This document shows, piece by piece, positions 1 to 8,912 of a DNA stretch of 46,957 nucleotides. A program made the position numbers and the translations under genes. Origin of the DNA: Candidatus Rokuibacteriota bacterium (GTDB lineage: Bacteria > Methylomirabilota > Methylomirabilia > Rokubacteriales > CSP1-6); assembly GCA_003220315.1 (NCBI GenBank), contig QHSA01000135.1:1-46957 (forward strand), in the 5' to 3' direction. Under the pieces are notes generated by a model. The model did no database searches. It saw only the letters and a list, made by a program, of their open reading frames with translations, and had not been told where the DNA came from. Within the stretch, counting starts at the first letter, position 1. Each line of letters opens with the position of its first letter.

Positions 1-359
1 CGTCGCAGGAGCCAGTCCTCCAGGTCCGTCTCGAAGCCGGAGGCGTACGTCCGGCCGAACATCACGAACCCGGACTGGAGCGCGAGCGAGGCGAAGGGGT
101 CCGCGTTGAGCAGCTCGCGCAGACCGTGCACGAAGAAGGCGGGGTCCTCGCTCAGGGCCAGCACGCCGACCCCGCGCGGGTCGTTGACATCCTGGTAGAG
201 CGCGGCCTCGATCCGGCTCGACTCCAGGGCCTGCACGAGCGGCTTCGGGTCGAGGCAACCCGTGAAGACCTGGAGCTGCACGTAGAGCCGCCGGTCGGAG
301 AGCTGCGCGTCGGCGCCGCGCTCCCGCACGTCGATCTTCGTCGGCTCGGACGAACTCAC
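1..359 (-). CDS. Chlorite dismutase-family heme protein, N-terminal part
   Basis: The gene runs off the left edge, so only about 119 N-terminal residues are visible. The GTG start at 359-357 follows a strong AGGAGG four bases upstream. The readable protein has an acidic leader, then DRRLYVQLQVFTGC, a YQDVNDPRGVGVL segment and GRTYASGFETDLEDWLLR. From memory these resemble the N-terminal half of chlorite dismutase/HemQ-like ferredoxin-fold heme proteins in uncultured soil bacteria. The heme-ligand half lies outside the window, so chlorite detoxification, coproheme decarboxylation or another peroxidase-like role cannot be separated. It follows moaA by 16 bases and may be cotranscribed with it. 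Confidence 0.55.
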   Translation of the reverse strand, partial: MSSSEPTKIDVRERGADAQLSDRRLYVQLQVFTGCLDPKPLVQALESSRIEAALYQDVNDPRGVGVLALSEDPAFFVHGLRELLNADPFASLALQSGFVMFGRTYASGFETDLEDWLLR

Positions 360-375
360 GGTCCCTCCTGCGCCG

Positions 376-1398
376 CTACCCGCCTCGGGTGTGCATCTCC
401 AGATGCGGGTCCTCTTTGAGGCGCGCGATCTGCACGAGCGGCGCCCGCTCGCGGAGCGCCAGGCGCTCCTCGGCGCCGCGGTCGGCGCGCTGCCGCCACC
501 GGCCCGTGATGAGCCCCGCGAGCTCCTCGCGCGTCGCGCCGCGCCGCAGCGGCTCTCGCAGGTCGGTCCCCCTGAGCGCGTAGAGACAGAGGTACCACAC
601 GCCGTCGGCGGTGAGTCGGCTCCGGTCGCACGTCGCGCAGAACGGCGCTGTGGTGGACGCGATGATGCCGAAGACGGTCCCGTCGGGGAGCCGGTAGCGA
701 TCGGCGGGCGCCGTGGTCTCCTCGAGCACGGGCTCGATCCGGCCGTAGCGCGACTCGAGGATCTCGAGCACCTCCGTGCGGCTCACGACCTGCTCCATGG
801 ACCAGCGCGTCGCGCCCCCCACGTCCATGTACTCGATGAAGCGGACCTCGGCGGGAGCGTGCTTGCCGAACTCGATCAGGTCGACGAGCTCGTCGTCGTT
901 CACCCCACGGATCACGACCGTGTCGAGCTTCGTCTCCGTGAACCCGGCGCGCGTCACCGCTGCGATCCCCTCCAGCACCTGGGCGTGGGTCTGGCGGCGC
1001 GTGAGCGCGGCGAATCGATCGGCGCGGAGGGTGTCGAGGCTCACCGTCACGCGGCGGAGCCCCGCCTCCTTGAGCGCCTGCGCGTGCTCGGCGAGCAGCA
1101 CGCCGTTGGTCGTGATCGCGAGGTCACGCAGCCGCGGCTTCGTGGCGAGGAGGCGGATGAGGCGCGGCAGGTCGCGCCGCAGGAGCGGCTCGCCTCCCGT
1201 GAGGCGGATCTTGTCCACTCCGAGGGCCATGAAGACGTCGGCGAGCGCGCCGATCTCCTCGAAGTGGAGGATCTCCTCGCGCGGAAGCCAGACGTACTCC
1301 TCCTCGGGCATGCAGTACTGGCAGCGCAGATTGCATCGGTCGGTGACCGAGACGCGGAGGTTCCCCAGCGGACGACTGTACGTGTCGTCGATCCGCAT
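376..1398 (-). CDS. moaA: GTP 3',8-cyclase MoaA (molybdopterin biosynthesis)
   Basis: A 340-residue radical SAM enzyme that converts GTP to (8S)-3',8-cyclo-7,8-dihydroguanosine triphosphate, the first step of molybdenum cofactor synthesis. The N-terminal radical SAM motif C22-x3-C26-x2-C29 is followed by GGEP at 68-71. The second cluster motif typical of MoaA is C254-x2-C257-x13-C271. The protein ends in the conserved Gly-Gly needed for activity. The start chosen is [10 protein letters not shown], because an upstream in-frame extension of 52 residues only overlaps the preceding gene. Its ATG shares one base with the stop of the upstream radical SAM gene (TGATG), so translation is probably coupled. 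It fits with moeA and the formate dehydrogenase genes elsewhere in this window. Confidence 0.96.
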   Translation of the reverse strand: MRIDDTYSRPLGNLRVSVTDRCNLRCQYCMPEEEYVWLPREEILHFEEIGALADVFMALGVDKIRLTGGEPLLRRDLPRLIRLLATKPRLRDLAITTNGVLLAEHAQALKEAGLRRVTVSLDTLRADRFAALTRRQTHAQVLEGIAAVTRAGFTETKLDTVVIRGVNDDELVDLIEFGKHAPAEVRFIEYMDVGGATRWSMEQVVSRTEVLEILESRYGRIEPVLEETTAPADRYRLPDGTVFGIIASTTAPFCATCDRSRLTADGVWYLCLYALRGTDLREPLRRGATREELAGLITGRWRQRADRGAEERLALRERAPLVQIARLKEDPHLEMHTRGG

Positions 1399-3101
1399 CA
1401 GGCCGCTCCGCTCGTGACGGGGAGCTCGGCCTGAGCCCGTTCCCACTCGCGAATCAGCCCCGCCTTCTTCACGCCCACGTCGAAGTGATCCCACGGCAGC
1501 CGCTCGTCCGTCGAGCGGACCCGCGTCGTGCAGAAGTCGGGGTCGCCCTTCCACTCCCGGAGCGCGCGCCGCCAGTCGCCGGCGAACGACGCCGCGAGCT
1601 CGAGAAAGTCGGCGACGCGCCGATCGCCGCGGGCGAGCAGCGCCTGGAGTGCCGCCTCACGCGGGTTCTCGTGGAGCACCCGCACGTTGTGGAGGCGCCG
1701 GACGCCGTGCTTGACGATCTCGAGCTTCGCCTGGAGCGCTCCGGCCCCGGCGAAGGGCGCCCACTGGAACGGCGTCCAGGGCTTCGGGACGAAGGACGAG
1801 ATCGAGAGCGTCAAGCGGCCGAACGGCTTGGCCTTCGGGTCGGGCACGCAGAGGCGCTCGAGCATCCGTTCGGCGAGGCGCGGAATCGCCTCCACGTCCT
1901 CGAGCGTCTCCGTCGGCTGGCCGATCATGAAGTAGGTCTTGAGGTTCGGGATCCCGTGCGCACGGACCAGGTCGCACGCGGCCAGAATCTGCTCGTCGGT
2001 GATCGCCTTGCGGATCGCCCGGCGGAGACGCTCCGTCCCCGCTTCCGGCGCGACGGTCAGCGTGCGGTGGCCGCCGCGGGCGAGCGCGGCGACGAGGTCG
2101 TCCGTCAGGCTGTCGGCCCGGATCGACGAGATCGAGAGCTCGAGCCCGTGGTCCTCGACGATCTTCAGCAGCTCGCCGATCCACGGGTAGTCCGAGACGC
2201 ACGCGCCGACGAGCCCCACACGCTTCTCGCCGCTCGCGGCCACGCGGGCCACGGTCTCGCGGAGGGCGTCGACGCTCCGGTGCCGCACCGGACGGTAGAC
2301 CTGACCCTCCAGACAGAACCGGCAGCCACGGCCACACCCCTTACCGACTTCCAGGAGCGCCATGTGTCCGTACTCGGCGTGCGGTGTCTTCACGGCGTCG
2401 ACGGTCTCGAAGGCGTTGACGTTGCGCAGGCGGCGCTTCGTCACGATCGCCGGTGCCGCGCCCAGCGACAGGACCTCGCCGACCGTGCCGTCGGGGGCGT
2501 AGACGACCTCGTACCGCGACGGGACGTAGACGCCCTCGAGCTGGGCGAGCGCGTCGAGGAGTCGCGCGCGGTCGTCGTAGCCCTCCCGGTATGCCGCGAT
2601 CAGCTCTGCGACGAGCTCCTCGCCCTCACCGACGACGATGACGTCCATGAACGGCGCGACCGGCTCCGGGTTCGAGAAGGCGCACACCCCGCCCATCAGG
2701 ACGAGCGGGTCGTGCGGGCGCCGGTCCTCGGGGCGGAGCGGGATCCGGGCGAGCGCCAGGAGGCGTAGCACGTTGACGTAGTCGCCCTCATAGGTCACGG
2801 AGAAGCCGACCATGTGGAAGTCGGTGAGCGGTCGAAACGATTCGAGCGAGATCGGCACGGCCTCCGTCCGCTCGAGCTCCCCGATGTCTTCGGGATCGGG
2901 CAGGAAGACCCGCTCGCACACCACGTCGGGGAGCGCGTTCAGGTGGCGGTAGATCGTCTGGAAGCCGAGGTTCGACATCCCGACGGCATACGTGTTCGGG
3001 TAGACGAGGGCGAAGGCGATCTTCCCTCCCCAGTCCTTGCGGACGGTGCCCCGCTCCTCGGCCAGGAGGCCTTGGTATTTCTTCTTCAGTCTCCAGGACA
3101 T
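1398..3101 (-). CDS. B12-binding-type radical SAM protein (TIGR03960-like)
   Basis: A 567-residue protein. The N-terminal half (about 25-200) looks like the cobalamin-binding-type domain of the TIGR03960 group ([37 protein letters not shown]). The radical SAM core has C256-x3-C260-x2-C263. Later landmarks are [13 protein letters not shown] and FMIGQPTE, also typical of the family. The substrate is unknown to me. Family members are often fused or adjacent to a DUF2344 domain and RNase E/G, and neither is visible here. It lies directly upstream of moaA with a one-base overlap. No strong Shine-Dalgarno sequence precedes the ATG. Confidence 0.85.
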   Translation of the reverse strand: MSWRLKKKYQGLLAEERGTVRKDWGGKIAFALVYPNTYAVGMSNLGFQTIYRHLNALPDVVCERVFLPDPEDIGELERTEAVPISLESFRPLTDFHMVGFSVTYEGDYVNVLRLLALARIPLRPEDRRPHDPLVLMGGVCAFSNPEPVAPFMDVIVVGEGEELVAELIAAYREGYDDRARLLDALAQLEGVYVPSRYEVVYAPDGTVGEVLSLGAAPAIVTKRRLRNVNAFETVDAVKTPHAEYGHMALLEVGKGCGRGCRFCLEGQVYRPVRHRSVDALRETVARVAASGEKRVGLVGACVSDYPWIGELLKIVEDHGLELSISSIRADSLTDDLVAALARGGHRTLTVAPEAGTERLRRAIRKAITDEQILAACDLVRAHGIPNLKTYFMIGQPTETLEDVEAIPRLAERMLERLCVPDPKAKPFGRLTLSISSFVPKPWTPFQWAPFAGAGALQAKLEIVKHGVRRLHNVRVLHENPREAALQALLARGDRRVADFLELAASFAGDWRRALREWKGDPDFCTTRVRSTDERLPWDHFDVGVKKAGLIREWERAQAELPVTSGAA

Positions 3102-3151
3102 CGGCCTAGTCTACCACGCGCGTGACACAACCCTCGGCCGTCGCGCGTGAC

Positions 3152-4546
3152 TCAGCCCTTGATGACGCCGAGCGGCCGGAGCCGCGCCACGCGCAAGGAG
3201 ATCCCGAAGCGGTGCACCACGTCCACCACGTCCTTCACGTCCTTGTACGCCTCCGGCATCTCCTCGGCGAGCGCGTCCTTGCCCGTGGCACGCGCGACGA
3301 CACCGCGCTCGCGCAGCTCGAGGTCGACGCGCCGTCCGCGCGCCGCCCGCACCGCCGCGGAGCGGGAGAGCACACGGCCCGCGCCGTGGCAGGTCGACCC
3401 GAAGGTCTCGCGCATCGCCGCCTCCGTCCCGACCAGGAGGTAGGAGTAGCGGCCCATGTCACCGGGCACGATCACCGGCTGTCCGGGGAACGCGCGTGTG
3501 GCGCCCTTCCGGTGCACGGTGAGGCGGCGGACGACACCGTCCACGACGTGCTCCTCGACCTTCGCGATGTTGTGCGCGACGTCGTAGACGACCGCGAGCT
3601 CGCGCGCGTCGGCACCGAGCACCCGCGCGAAGACGTCGCGAGCCCAGTGGGTCAGGAGCTGGCGGTTGGCGAACGCGAAGTTCGCGGCCGCCCGCATGGC
3701 GCCGAGATAGTCGCGCGCCTCCGGCGAGTCGTTCGGCGCGCACGCGAGCTGGCGGTCGGGCACGCTGATGCCGTGCCGGCGAAGCGCCTTGCCCGCCACG
3801 TCGAGGTAGTCGGTGCACACCTGATGGCCGAGGCCGCGTGACCCCGTGTGGATCATCACCATCGCCTGTCCGACGTGGAGGCCGAGAGCCTCGGCGGCGC
3901 GCGCGTCCTCGACCTCGTCCACGACCTGCACCTCGAGGAAATGGTTCCCCGAGCCGAGAGTGCCGAGCTGGCGGCGGCCACGCTCGCGCGCCCGGTCCGA
4001 GACCTTGCCGGGGTCGGCCCCGTCGAGGCAGCCGCCCGACTCGATTCGCTCGAGGTCGTCGGGCACACCGTACCCCCGCTCGACCGCCCACGCGGCGCCG
4101 CGCGCCAGGACCTCGTCCAACGTCCGCGCGTCGAGCGTCAGCGCGCCGCGAGAGCCGACGCCCGTCGGGATCGCCGCGTAGAGCGCGTCCACCAAGCGTT
4201 CCATCCGGGCGGCGATGTCGGCGGCGTCAACCGAGCTCTTCACGAGGCGCACGCCGCAGTTGATGTCGAACCCGATCGCGCCGGGGCTGATGACGCCGTG
4301 CACGGCGTCGGTCGCCACGACGCCGCCGACGGGCAGGCCGTAGCCCTGGTGGATGTCCGGCATCGCGAGCGCCGCCCTGACGATCCCGGGAAGGGTGGCG
4401 CCGTTGGCCAGCTGCTCGAGCGCGGCGTCGCTCCGAATGGAGGCGATCAGGCGCTCGTCGGCGACGACCAGGCCGGGCACGCGCATCCCGCGCTCCGCGT
4501 CGCGCGGAATCCGCCAGAGGTAAGGACCCACCTGCTCGAGCTGCAT
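3152..4546 (-). CDS. rtcB: RNA-splicing ligase RtcB
   Basis: A 464-residue GTP- and Mn2+-dependent RNA ligase that joins 2',3'-cyclic phosphate or 3'-phosphate ends to 5'-hydroxyl RNA ends, used in RNA repair. Visible family motifs in order are MPDIHQGYGLPVGGV, the metal-binding DINCGVRL, GSGNHFLE, HTGSRGLGH and CHGAGR; the last contains the histidine that is guanylylated in characterised homologs. The start is MQLEQVGPYLWRIP, 11 bases after the lgt stop. A longer reading frame continues upstream but only covers lgt in another frame. No intein and no neighbouring archease or rtcA is seen. It follows lgt and a tRNA cluster; I infer no functional link from that alone. Confidence 0.95.
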   Translation of the reverse strand: MQLEQVGPYLWRIPRDAERGMRVPGLVVADERLIASIRSDAALEQLANGATLPGIVRAALAMPDIHQGYGLPVGGVVATDAVHGVISPGAIGFDINCGVRLVKSSVDAADIAARMERLVDALYAAIPTGVGSRGALTLDARTLDEVLARGAAWAVERGYGVPDDLERIESGGCLDGADPGKVSDRARERGRRQLGTLGSGNHFLEVQVVDEVEDARAAEALGLHVGQAMVMIHTGSRGLGHQVCTDYLDVAGKALRRHGISVPDRQLACAPNDSPEARDYLGAMRAAANFAFANRQLLTHWARDVFARVLGADARELAVVYDVAHNIAKVEEHVVDGVVRRLTVHRKGATRAFPGQPVIVPGDMGRYSYLLVGTEAAMRETFGSTCHGAGRVLSRSAAVRAARGRRVDLELRERGVVARATGKDALAEEMPEAYKDVKDVVDVVHRFGISLRVARLRPLGVIKG

Positions 4547-4557
4547 GGCGCCGGGGG

Positions 4558-5349
4558 CTAGCTGGCGGCGAGCGTCGATGCGCGGCGGCGCGCCCAGGCC
4601 ACGCCCGCCACGGCGACGATGATGCCGAGCATGCTCGCGAGCTGCGGCACGCGGTAGGCGCCGAGCCAGAAGCTGTCGAGCCGGAGCGCCTCGATCGCGA
4701 AGCGACCGATCGAGTAGAGGCCGACGTAGCAGAAGAAGAGCGCGCCCGGGCGGCCGGCGAGTCGCGGGCGGAGCCAGGCGGCGAGGAGCCCGAACACCAC
4801 GAGGTTCCAGATCGACTCGTAGAGGAAGGTCGGGTGGAAATACTCGTACTGGCCGAAGCCGAGCGGGCGGTGTGGCGGCGAGATGTAGAGCTTCCACGGA
4901 AGATCCGTCGGTCGGCCGAACGCCTCTTCGTTGAAGAAGTTCCCCCAGCGTCCGATCGCCTGGCCGAGCGCGATCGAGGGGGCCGCGACGTCGAGACCGC
5001 GGAGGACCGGAAGCCGCCAGCGGTACGCCAGCCACGCGCCGACGAGGGGACCCAGGATCAGCCCGCCGTGGATCGCGAGCCCGCCCTCCCAGACGGCGAT
5101 GATCTTCCATGGGTACCGGCCGTAGTAATCCCAGTTGAAGAGAACCTCGTAGAGCCGCGCTCCCACGAGGCCCGCGAGGATCGCCCACTGCCCGCAGCTG
5201 ATGACGTCGTCGGCCGGCAGGTGGTCGCGTCTGGCCTGACGATGGCCGAGCCAGAGGCCGGCGACGATCGCCGTCGCCATGAGAATGCCGTACCAGCGGA
5301 GGACCACGGGACCAATCTGGAATGCGATCGCGCCGGGAGAGCTGATCAC
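4558..5349 (-). CDS. lgt: Prolipoprotein diacylglyceryl transferase Lgt
   Basis: A 263-residue integral inner-membrane enzyme that transfers diacylglyceryl from phosphatidylglycerol to the lipobox cysteine of prolipoproteins. The Lgt signature GRWGNFFNEEAFG lies near the middle. It is preceded by WEGGLAIHGG and followed by HPTFLYES, all conserved in the family, with several hydrophobic helices throughout. The start is GTG (GTG ATC AGC). A short inverted repeat, GTGTT/AACAC, lies just upstream at 5351-5366. The gene begins 35 bases after tRNA-Leu and overlaps nothing upstream. The YbgF-like lipoprotein in this window would be a plausible substrate. Confidence 0.95.
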   Translation of the reverse strand: MISSPGAIAFQIGPVVLRWYGILMATAIVAGLWLGHRQARRDHLPADDVISCGQWAILAGLVGARLYEVLFNWDYYGRYPWKIIAVWEGGLAIHGGLILGPLVGAWLAYRWRLPVLRGLDVAAPSIALGQAIGRWGNFFNEEAFGRPTDLPWKLYISPPHRPLGFGQYEYFHPTFLYESIWNLVVFGLLAAWLRPRLAGRPGALFFCYVGLYSIGRFAIEALRLDSFWLGAYRVPQLASMLGIIVAVAGVAWARRRASTLAAS

Positions 5350-5384
5350 GGTGTTGAGGATAACACGGCGCGAGGGGAGGCTCG

Positions 5385-5471
5385 TGGTAGGGGCGGCAGG
5401 GCTTGAACCTGCACGTCCTCGCGGACAAAGGCTTTTAAGGCCTTCGCGTCTTCCGGTTCCGCCACGCCCCC
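5385..5471 (-). tRNA. tRNA-Leu (anticodon UAA)
   Basis: Read on the minus strand, the gene has acceptor arm GGGGGCG pairing with CGCCCCT, discriminator A and an encoded CCA (5385-5387). The anticodon stem AAGGC/GCCTT encloses loop CTTAAAA, giving anticodon UAA. A long variable arm, as expected for leucine tRNA, precedes the T arm GGTTCAAGCC. It is third in a Gly-Cys-Leu series. It begins 11 bases after the stop of a small protein gene and is followed by lgt. Confidence 0.95.
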
Positions 5472-5482
5472 ACGCTCTGCCG

Positions 5483-5854
5483 TCAGAGGCTCTTGTATTT
5501 CTCGTTGGCCTCCTTGATCCGTCGCTGCTTGTCTTCCTCCACGCGGAGCTCCTCGGCCTTCCGGTGCTTCTCGGCCTGCTCCGCCTCGACCACGCTCCGG
5601 TTGGCCTCGGCGATCCACTTGTCGATGGACTGGACCCAGGTCGACACGTGCGCCTCTTCGCACTTGAAGACGAGCGCCTGCTGCATCATCCCGAGGCGCT
5701 TGGGATGGCACATCGCCGTCGTCTCCTTGGGCTCAGCGAAGAACCGCGACCACTCCTTCGAGGGGACCTGGTTGAGCGGCACTGACCAGGTGAACTCATT
5801 CCCCTTCAGGTCCGTCGCCTTCGGAGGACCGACGCGCTTGACGTTGCCTGCCAT
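5483..5854 (-). CDS. Small hypothetical protein between two tRNA genes
   Basis: A 123-residue protein I do not recognise. The N-terminal half (1-70) looks globular, with KGNEFTWSVPLNQVPSKEW and MCHPKRLGMMQQALVFKCEEAH. The C-terminal half from about 75 is highly charged, Glu/Lys/Arg rich and predicted by eye to be helical or coiled-coil (EAEQAEKHRKAEELRVEED). No signal peptide or membrane segment is present. AGGGAA lies seven bases before the ATG. It is wedged between tRNA-Cys (40 bases upstream) and tRNA-Leu (11 bases downstream), so it probably shares their transcript. The codon choice looks like that of the neighbouring genes. Confidence 0.7.
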   Translation of the reverse strand: MAGNVKRVGPPKATDLKGNEFTWSVPLNQVPSKEWSRFFAEPKETTAMCHPKRLGMMQQALVFKCEEAHVSTWVQSIDKWIAEANRSVVEAEQAEKHRKAEELRVEEDKQRRIKEANEKYKSL

Positions 5855-5894
5855 GTCGCGTTCCCTGGCGCGATCCGTCTACGGGTGGTGGGGA

Positions 5895-5970
5895 TGGAGG
5901 CGGCGAGCGGATTCGAACCGCTGAATAGAGGTTTTGCAGACCTCCGCCTTGGCCACTTGGCTACGCCGCC
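5895..5970 (-). tRNA. tRNA-Cys (anticodon GCA)
   Basis: On the minus strand, acceptor GGCGGCG pairs with CGCCGCC. The discriminator is U, as required for cysteine tRNA, and CCA is encoded at 5895-5897. The anticodon stem GAGGT/ACCTC encloses CTGCAAA, giving anticodon GCA. The T arm reads GCGGTTCGAATCCGC. It lies between tRNA-Gly and a small protein gene. Confidence 0.96.
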
Positions 5971-6003
5971 CCGACGTGAGCACAGACGAAACGGTGCAAG
6001 TGA

Positions 6004-6078
<75 letters not shown>

Positions 6079-6104
6079 GCCACAGCGCCACATGGTATCA
6101 CGGA

Positions 6105-7103
6105 TCAGTTCGCGTCAGCCCTCAGGGCCTCGGCCGCGTCCTCGGGAGGCACCGGGTTGATGAAGAACCCGCTGCCCCACTCGAATCCCGCCACGCTCGT
6201 GAGCTTCGGGATGACCTCGAGGTGCCAGTGGAACGACTCGAGCTCGCCGCCGCGCAGGGGCGCCGTGTGGAGCATGAAGTTGAACGGCGGGTGCTGGAGC
6301 ACGCGGTTCATCCGGCGCAGGAAGTCGCTCAGGAGCCCGGCGAGTCCGTGCAGCTCGTCCACGCCGGACTCGTCGAACCCGGCCCGATGGACCGCCGGAA
6401 GGATCCACGTCTCGAAGGGGAAGCGCGGTGCGAATGGCGCGAGCGCGACGAAGCCGCCAGCCTCGACAATCGTCCGCCGGCGACCGCGCCGCTCCTGGTG
6501 CAGAATGTCGCACCACACGCACCGCTCCTTCAGCTGGTAGTAACGGGCCGCGCCCGTGAGCTCCTCGGCGACCATGATCGGAATGATCGGTGTCGCGATG
6601 AGCTGGGAGTGGGGATGCTCGAGCGATGCGCCGGCAGGCTCACCGTGGTTCTTGAACACGAGGACATACTCGAGGCGCGGATCCTTCTTGAGATCGCGCA
6701 GACGCTCGCGAAAGGCGACGAGCACGTCGGCGACGGCCGCCACCGGGAGCGACGCGAGGGAGGCGGTGTGCTCCGGTGTCTCGATCACGACCTCGTGGGC
6801 GCCCACGCCGTTCATCCGGTCGAAGAGACCTTCGCCGGCCGGCTCGAGCTCGCCCTCGATCCGGAGCGCCGGGAACTTGTTCGCCACCACCCGGTACGAC
6901 CAGCCGGGCTCGTTCGGGCGACTCCCGGGACTCCGGCCGGCGAGAATCTCGGGCGGGGTCTTGTGCTCGTTACCGGCGCAGAAGACGCATTCGGTTCCGA
7001 CCGGCCGCACGGGCTGGGCGACGAAGTCGGAAGGCCGCCGCGCCCGCTCGGTGGCGATGATCACCCAGCGGCCGACGACCGGATCCTTCCTGAGCTCGGG
7101 CAT
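6105..7103 (-). CDS. galT: Galactose-1-phosphate uridylyltransferase family protein
   Basis: A 332-residue HIT-superfamily nucleotidyltransferase. It would exchange UMP between UDP-glucose and a hexose 1-phosphate. The active-site HPHSQ is at 163-167, with H165 the expected uridylylated histidine; E. coli GalT has HPHGQ. C39-x2-C42 and C196-x2-C199 resemble the metal-binding cysteine pairs of the family. A second conserved block, ESFHWHLEVIPK, is near the C-terminus. No other Leloir genes are nearby, so the true sugar phosphate is uncertain. It is downstream of gpsA, separated by 129 bases that carry a strong hairpin and a dispersed repeat. Confidence 0.85.
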   Translation of the reverse strand: MPELRKDPVVGRWVIIATERARRPSDFVAQPVRPVGTECVFCAGNEHKTPPEILAGRSPGSRPNEPGWSYRVVANKFPALRIEGELEPAGEGLFDRMNGVGAHEVVIETPEHTASLASLPVAAVADVLVAFRERLRDLKKDPRLEYVLVFKNHGEPAGASLEHPHSQLIATPIIPIMVAEELTGAARYYQLKERCVWCDILHQERRGRRRTIVEAGGFVALAPFAPRFPFETWILPAVHRAGFDESGVDELHGLAGLLSDFLRRMNRVLQHPPFNFMLHTAPLRGGELESFHWHLEVIPKLTSVAGFEWGSGFFINPVPPEDAAEALRADAN

Positions 7104-7110
7104 CGCTCAG

Positions 7111-7139
7111 TCGGAGGGGGCCTCGACGGCCCCCTCCGA
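7111..7139 (-). other. Perfect 12-bp hairpin in front of galT
   Basis: Arms TCGGAGGGGGCC and GGCCCCCTCCGA close over a five-base loop. The near arm ends seven bases before the galT ATG. No U-run follows, so it is not a classical terminator. It could be an RNA stability or translation-control structure, or a boundary between gpsA and galT messages. Confidence 0.6.
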
Positions 7140-7201
7140 GGCCGGGGGAAGCGCTCCCGTGAGGGAGCGAACCCCCAGGAGGGATTGCGCGGGCAAAGCC
7201 C
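7140..7201. repeat. Double-hairpin intergenic element, copy 1
   Basis: The plus strand reads as a large hairpin (GGGGG, then CGCTCCC-gtga-GGGAGCG, then CCCCC), followed by a smaller one (GCGCGGGC-aaa-GCCCGCGC). The reverse complement matches 20757-20835 closely, with both hairpins and their order conserved. It lies between gpsA and galT. It has the look of a REP/BIME-like palindromic repeat. Confidence 0.7.
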
Positions 7202-7232
7202 GCGCTCGGACGGTGGGTATTCCTACGTGCAC

Positions 7233-8222
7233 CTAGCGCTCCTCTTCGCGTCGCAGGGGCCGCTCGAGGAGCGAGGTCAGCGCCTCCGTCGGCGCCTTGC
7301 CCTCGAAGAGCACCGCGCCGACCTCCTCGCAGATGGGCATGCTCACGGAGTGGCGACGCGCGAGCGCGAGCGCCGAGGTGACCGTCCGCACCCCCTCGGC
7401 GACCATGCGGGTCTCCCGCTCGACGGCGGCGACCGTCTGGCCGCGGGTGAGCGCGATGCCGAGCTGGCGGTTGCGCGAGAGACTCCCGGTGCACGTGAGG
7501 ACGAGGTCGCCCAGGCCCGCGAGTCCCGAGAGGGTCGCGGGCGCTCCGCCGAGCGCGACGGCGAGCCGTGTCATCTCGGCGAGCCCGCGCGTGATGAGCG
7601 CGGCGCGGGCGTTCTCGCCGAGGCCGAGCCCGTCGACGAGGCCCGTCGCGATCGCCATCACGTTCTTCAGCGCCCCGCCCGTCTCGACGCCGACGACGTC
7701 ACGGTTCGCGTAGAGTCGAAACTCGCGCGAGCCGAGCGTGCGCTGGAGGGTCGCGGCCAGCCCGTCGTCGCGCGAAGCGATCACCGCCGCCGTGGGCCGA
7801 CCGAGTGCCACCTCCCGCGCGAACGTCGGTCCCGACAGCGCCGCGACGCGCGCGCGCGGAAACTGCTCGCCCACGACCTCACTCATGCGCACGTGGCGCT
7901 CGGGATCGAAGCCCTTCGTCGCCGTGACGATCGGCACCGCGTCGGAGAGGGGGCCCACGCTCTTGAGCGTCGCGGCGAAGAACTCGCTCGGCACGGCGAC
8001 GACGACGACCGACGCGCCGTTGACCGCCTCGGCGGCATCCGTCGTCGCGGCGACGCCGCCCGGGATGTCCACGTCCGGCAGGTACCAGGGGCTCCGCCGT
8101 CGCACCCGGATCCCCTCGACGACCTCGGGCTCGCGCGCCCAGAGACGGACCGCGCCCGCGTTCTTCGCGAGGTGGATCGCGAGCGCCGTGCCCCAGCTTC
8201 CTCCGCCGACAATGGAGATCAC
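7233..8222 (-). CDS. gpsA: Glycerol-3-phosphate dehydrogenase [NAD(P)+]
   Basis: A 329-residue cytosolic enzyme that reduces dihydroxyacetone phosphate to sn-glycerol 3-phosphate, the backbone precursor for PlsY. The Rossmann motif GGGSWG is at 6-11. VVAVPSEF, TATKGFD and SGPTFAREV follow in the usual places. The catalytic-lysine region GGALKNVMAIATG and GLAGLGDLVLTCTG are intact. The GTG start is supported by GGAG nine bases upstream. That GGAG belongs to a dispersed leader element in the same frame. The gene follows plsY and pgsA, giving a phospholipid block. Confidence 0.96.
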   Translation of the reverse strand: MISIVGGGSWGTALAIHLAKNAGAVRLWAREPEVVEGIRVRRRSPWYLPDVDIPGGVAATTDAAEAVNGASVVVVAVPSEFFAATLKSVGPLSDAVPIVTATKGFDPERHVRMSEVVGEQFPRARVAALSGPTFAREVALGRPTAAVIASRDDGLAATLQRTLGSREFRLYANRDVVGVETGGALKNVMAIATGLVDGLGLGENARAALITRGLAEMTRLAVALGGAPATLSGLAGLGDLVLTCTGSLSRNRQLGIALTRGQTVAAVERETRMVAEGVRTVTSALALARRHSVSMPICEEVGAVLFEGKAPTEALTSLLERPLRREEER

Positions 8223-8288
8223 TGGAGCGGGCTCCGCCAGGCCGGCATACTCGGTGGGTGGCCTGCCAAAGGCACGACCCGGCTCTGT
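8223..8288 (-). repeat. Start-proximal leader element, copy 1 (gpsA)
   Basis: Between the plsY stop and the gpsA start lies a 63-nt block that aligns without gaps to 37057-37119 in front of hemC (50 of 63 identical by hand count). It also aligns to 16543-16605 inside hslV (43 of 63). Read in the gpsA frame it has no stop and gives EPGRAFGRPPT and then AGLAEPAP. The last bases form GGAGC-cc-GCTCC on the minus strand, so the GGAG ribosome-binding sequence can pair with bases next to the start codon. Confidence 0.7.
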
Positions 8289-8309
8289 CCGTCTCTTCCC
8301 ATCACGTCG

Positions 8310-8912
8310 TCACACCACGGTCCGCTTCTCGCCGAGCTTGCGCTCGGTCCCCGCGAGGAGGCGCGCGATGTTCTCGCGATGGCGCGCGATGATGAGGGCC
8401 GCGACGACGAGCGAGGCGAGCACGAACGGTCGCGGGTATCCGAGCAGGAGCGCGCCAAGGGGGACGCAGATCGCGCCGAGGATGGACCCCAATGACACGT
8501 AGCGGGTCGTCAGCGCGAGCGCGAGCCACACGGGAATCGCGGGGACGACCGCCCACCGCACGATGCCGAGGAGCGCGCCGAGACCCGTCGCGACGCCCTT
8601 GCCCCCGCGGAACCCGAGGAAGACCGACCAGCAGTTGCCGACGACGGCCGCCAGCGCGCACGCCGCCGTGGGACCGGGCTCGCCGTCGGCCAGGCGTCCG
8701 CCGACCCACACGGCCGCATAGCCCTTGGCGACGTCGCCGAACAGCGTGAGGAGGGCCGGGAGCCACCCGGCCGTCCGCAAGACGTTCGTCGCGCCGATGG
8801 TGCCGCTGCCGTGGTGGCGGATGTCGCCGATGCCGAAGACCCTGGCCACGAGGAAGCCGACCGGCAGCGCACCGATCACGTAGGCGGCGACGACCGCGAC
8901 GGCGCCGCTCAC
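8310..8912 (-). CDS. plsY: Acyl-phosphate:glycerol-3-phosphate acyltransferase PlsY
   Basis: A 200-residue membrane enzyme that transfers the acyl chain from acyl-phosphate to glycerol 3-phosphate to make lysophosphatidate. PlsY motifs are GSGTIGATNVLRT near residue 36 and FRGGKGVATGLG near 100, between hydrophobic helices. The GTG start overlaps the pgsA stop (GTGA), a junction used repeatedly in this segment. A longer in-frame extension exists but would overlap pgsA extensively. Together with gpsA and pgsA it provides glycerophospholipid synthesis. Confidence 0.95.
   Translation of the reverse strand: MSGAVAVVAAYVIGALPVGFLVARVFGIGDIRHHGSGTIGATNVLRTAGWLPALLTLFGDVAKGYAAVWVGGRLADGEPGPTAACALAAVVGNCWSVFLGFRGGKGVATGLGALLGIVRWAVVPAIPVWLALALTTRYVSLGSILGAICVPLGALLLGYPRPFVLASLVVAALIIARHRENIARLLAGTERKLGEKRTVV

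Noticed and set aside
4547-5428. N-terminal extension of the rtcB frame to 5428
   Set aside because: It covers lgt in another frame; rtcB homology begins at MQLEQVGPYLW.
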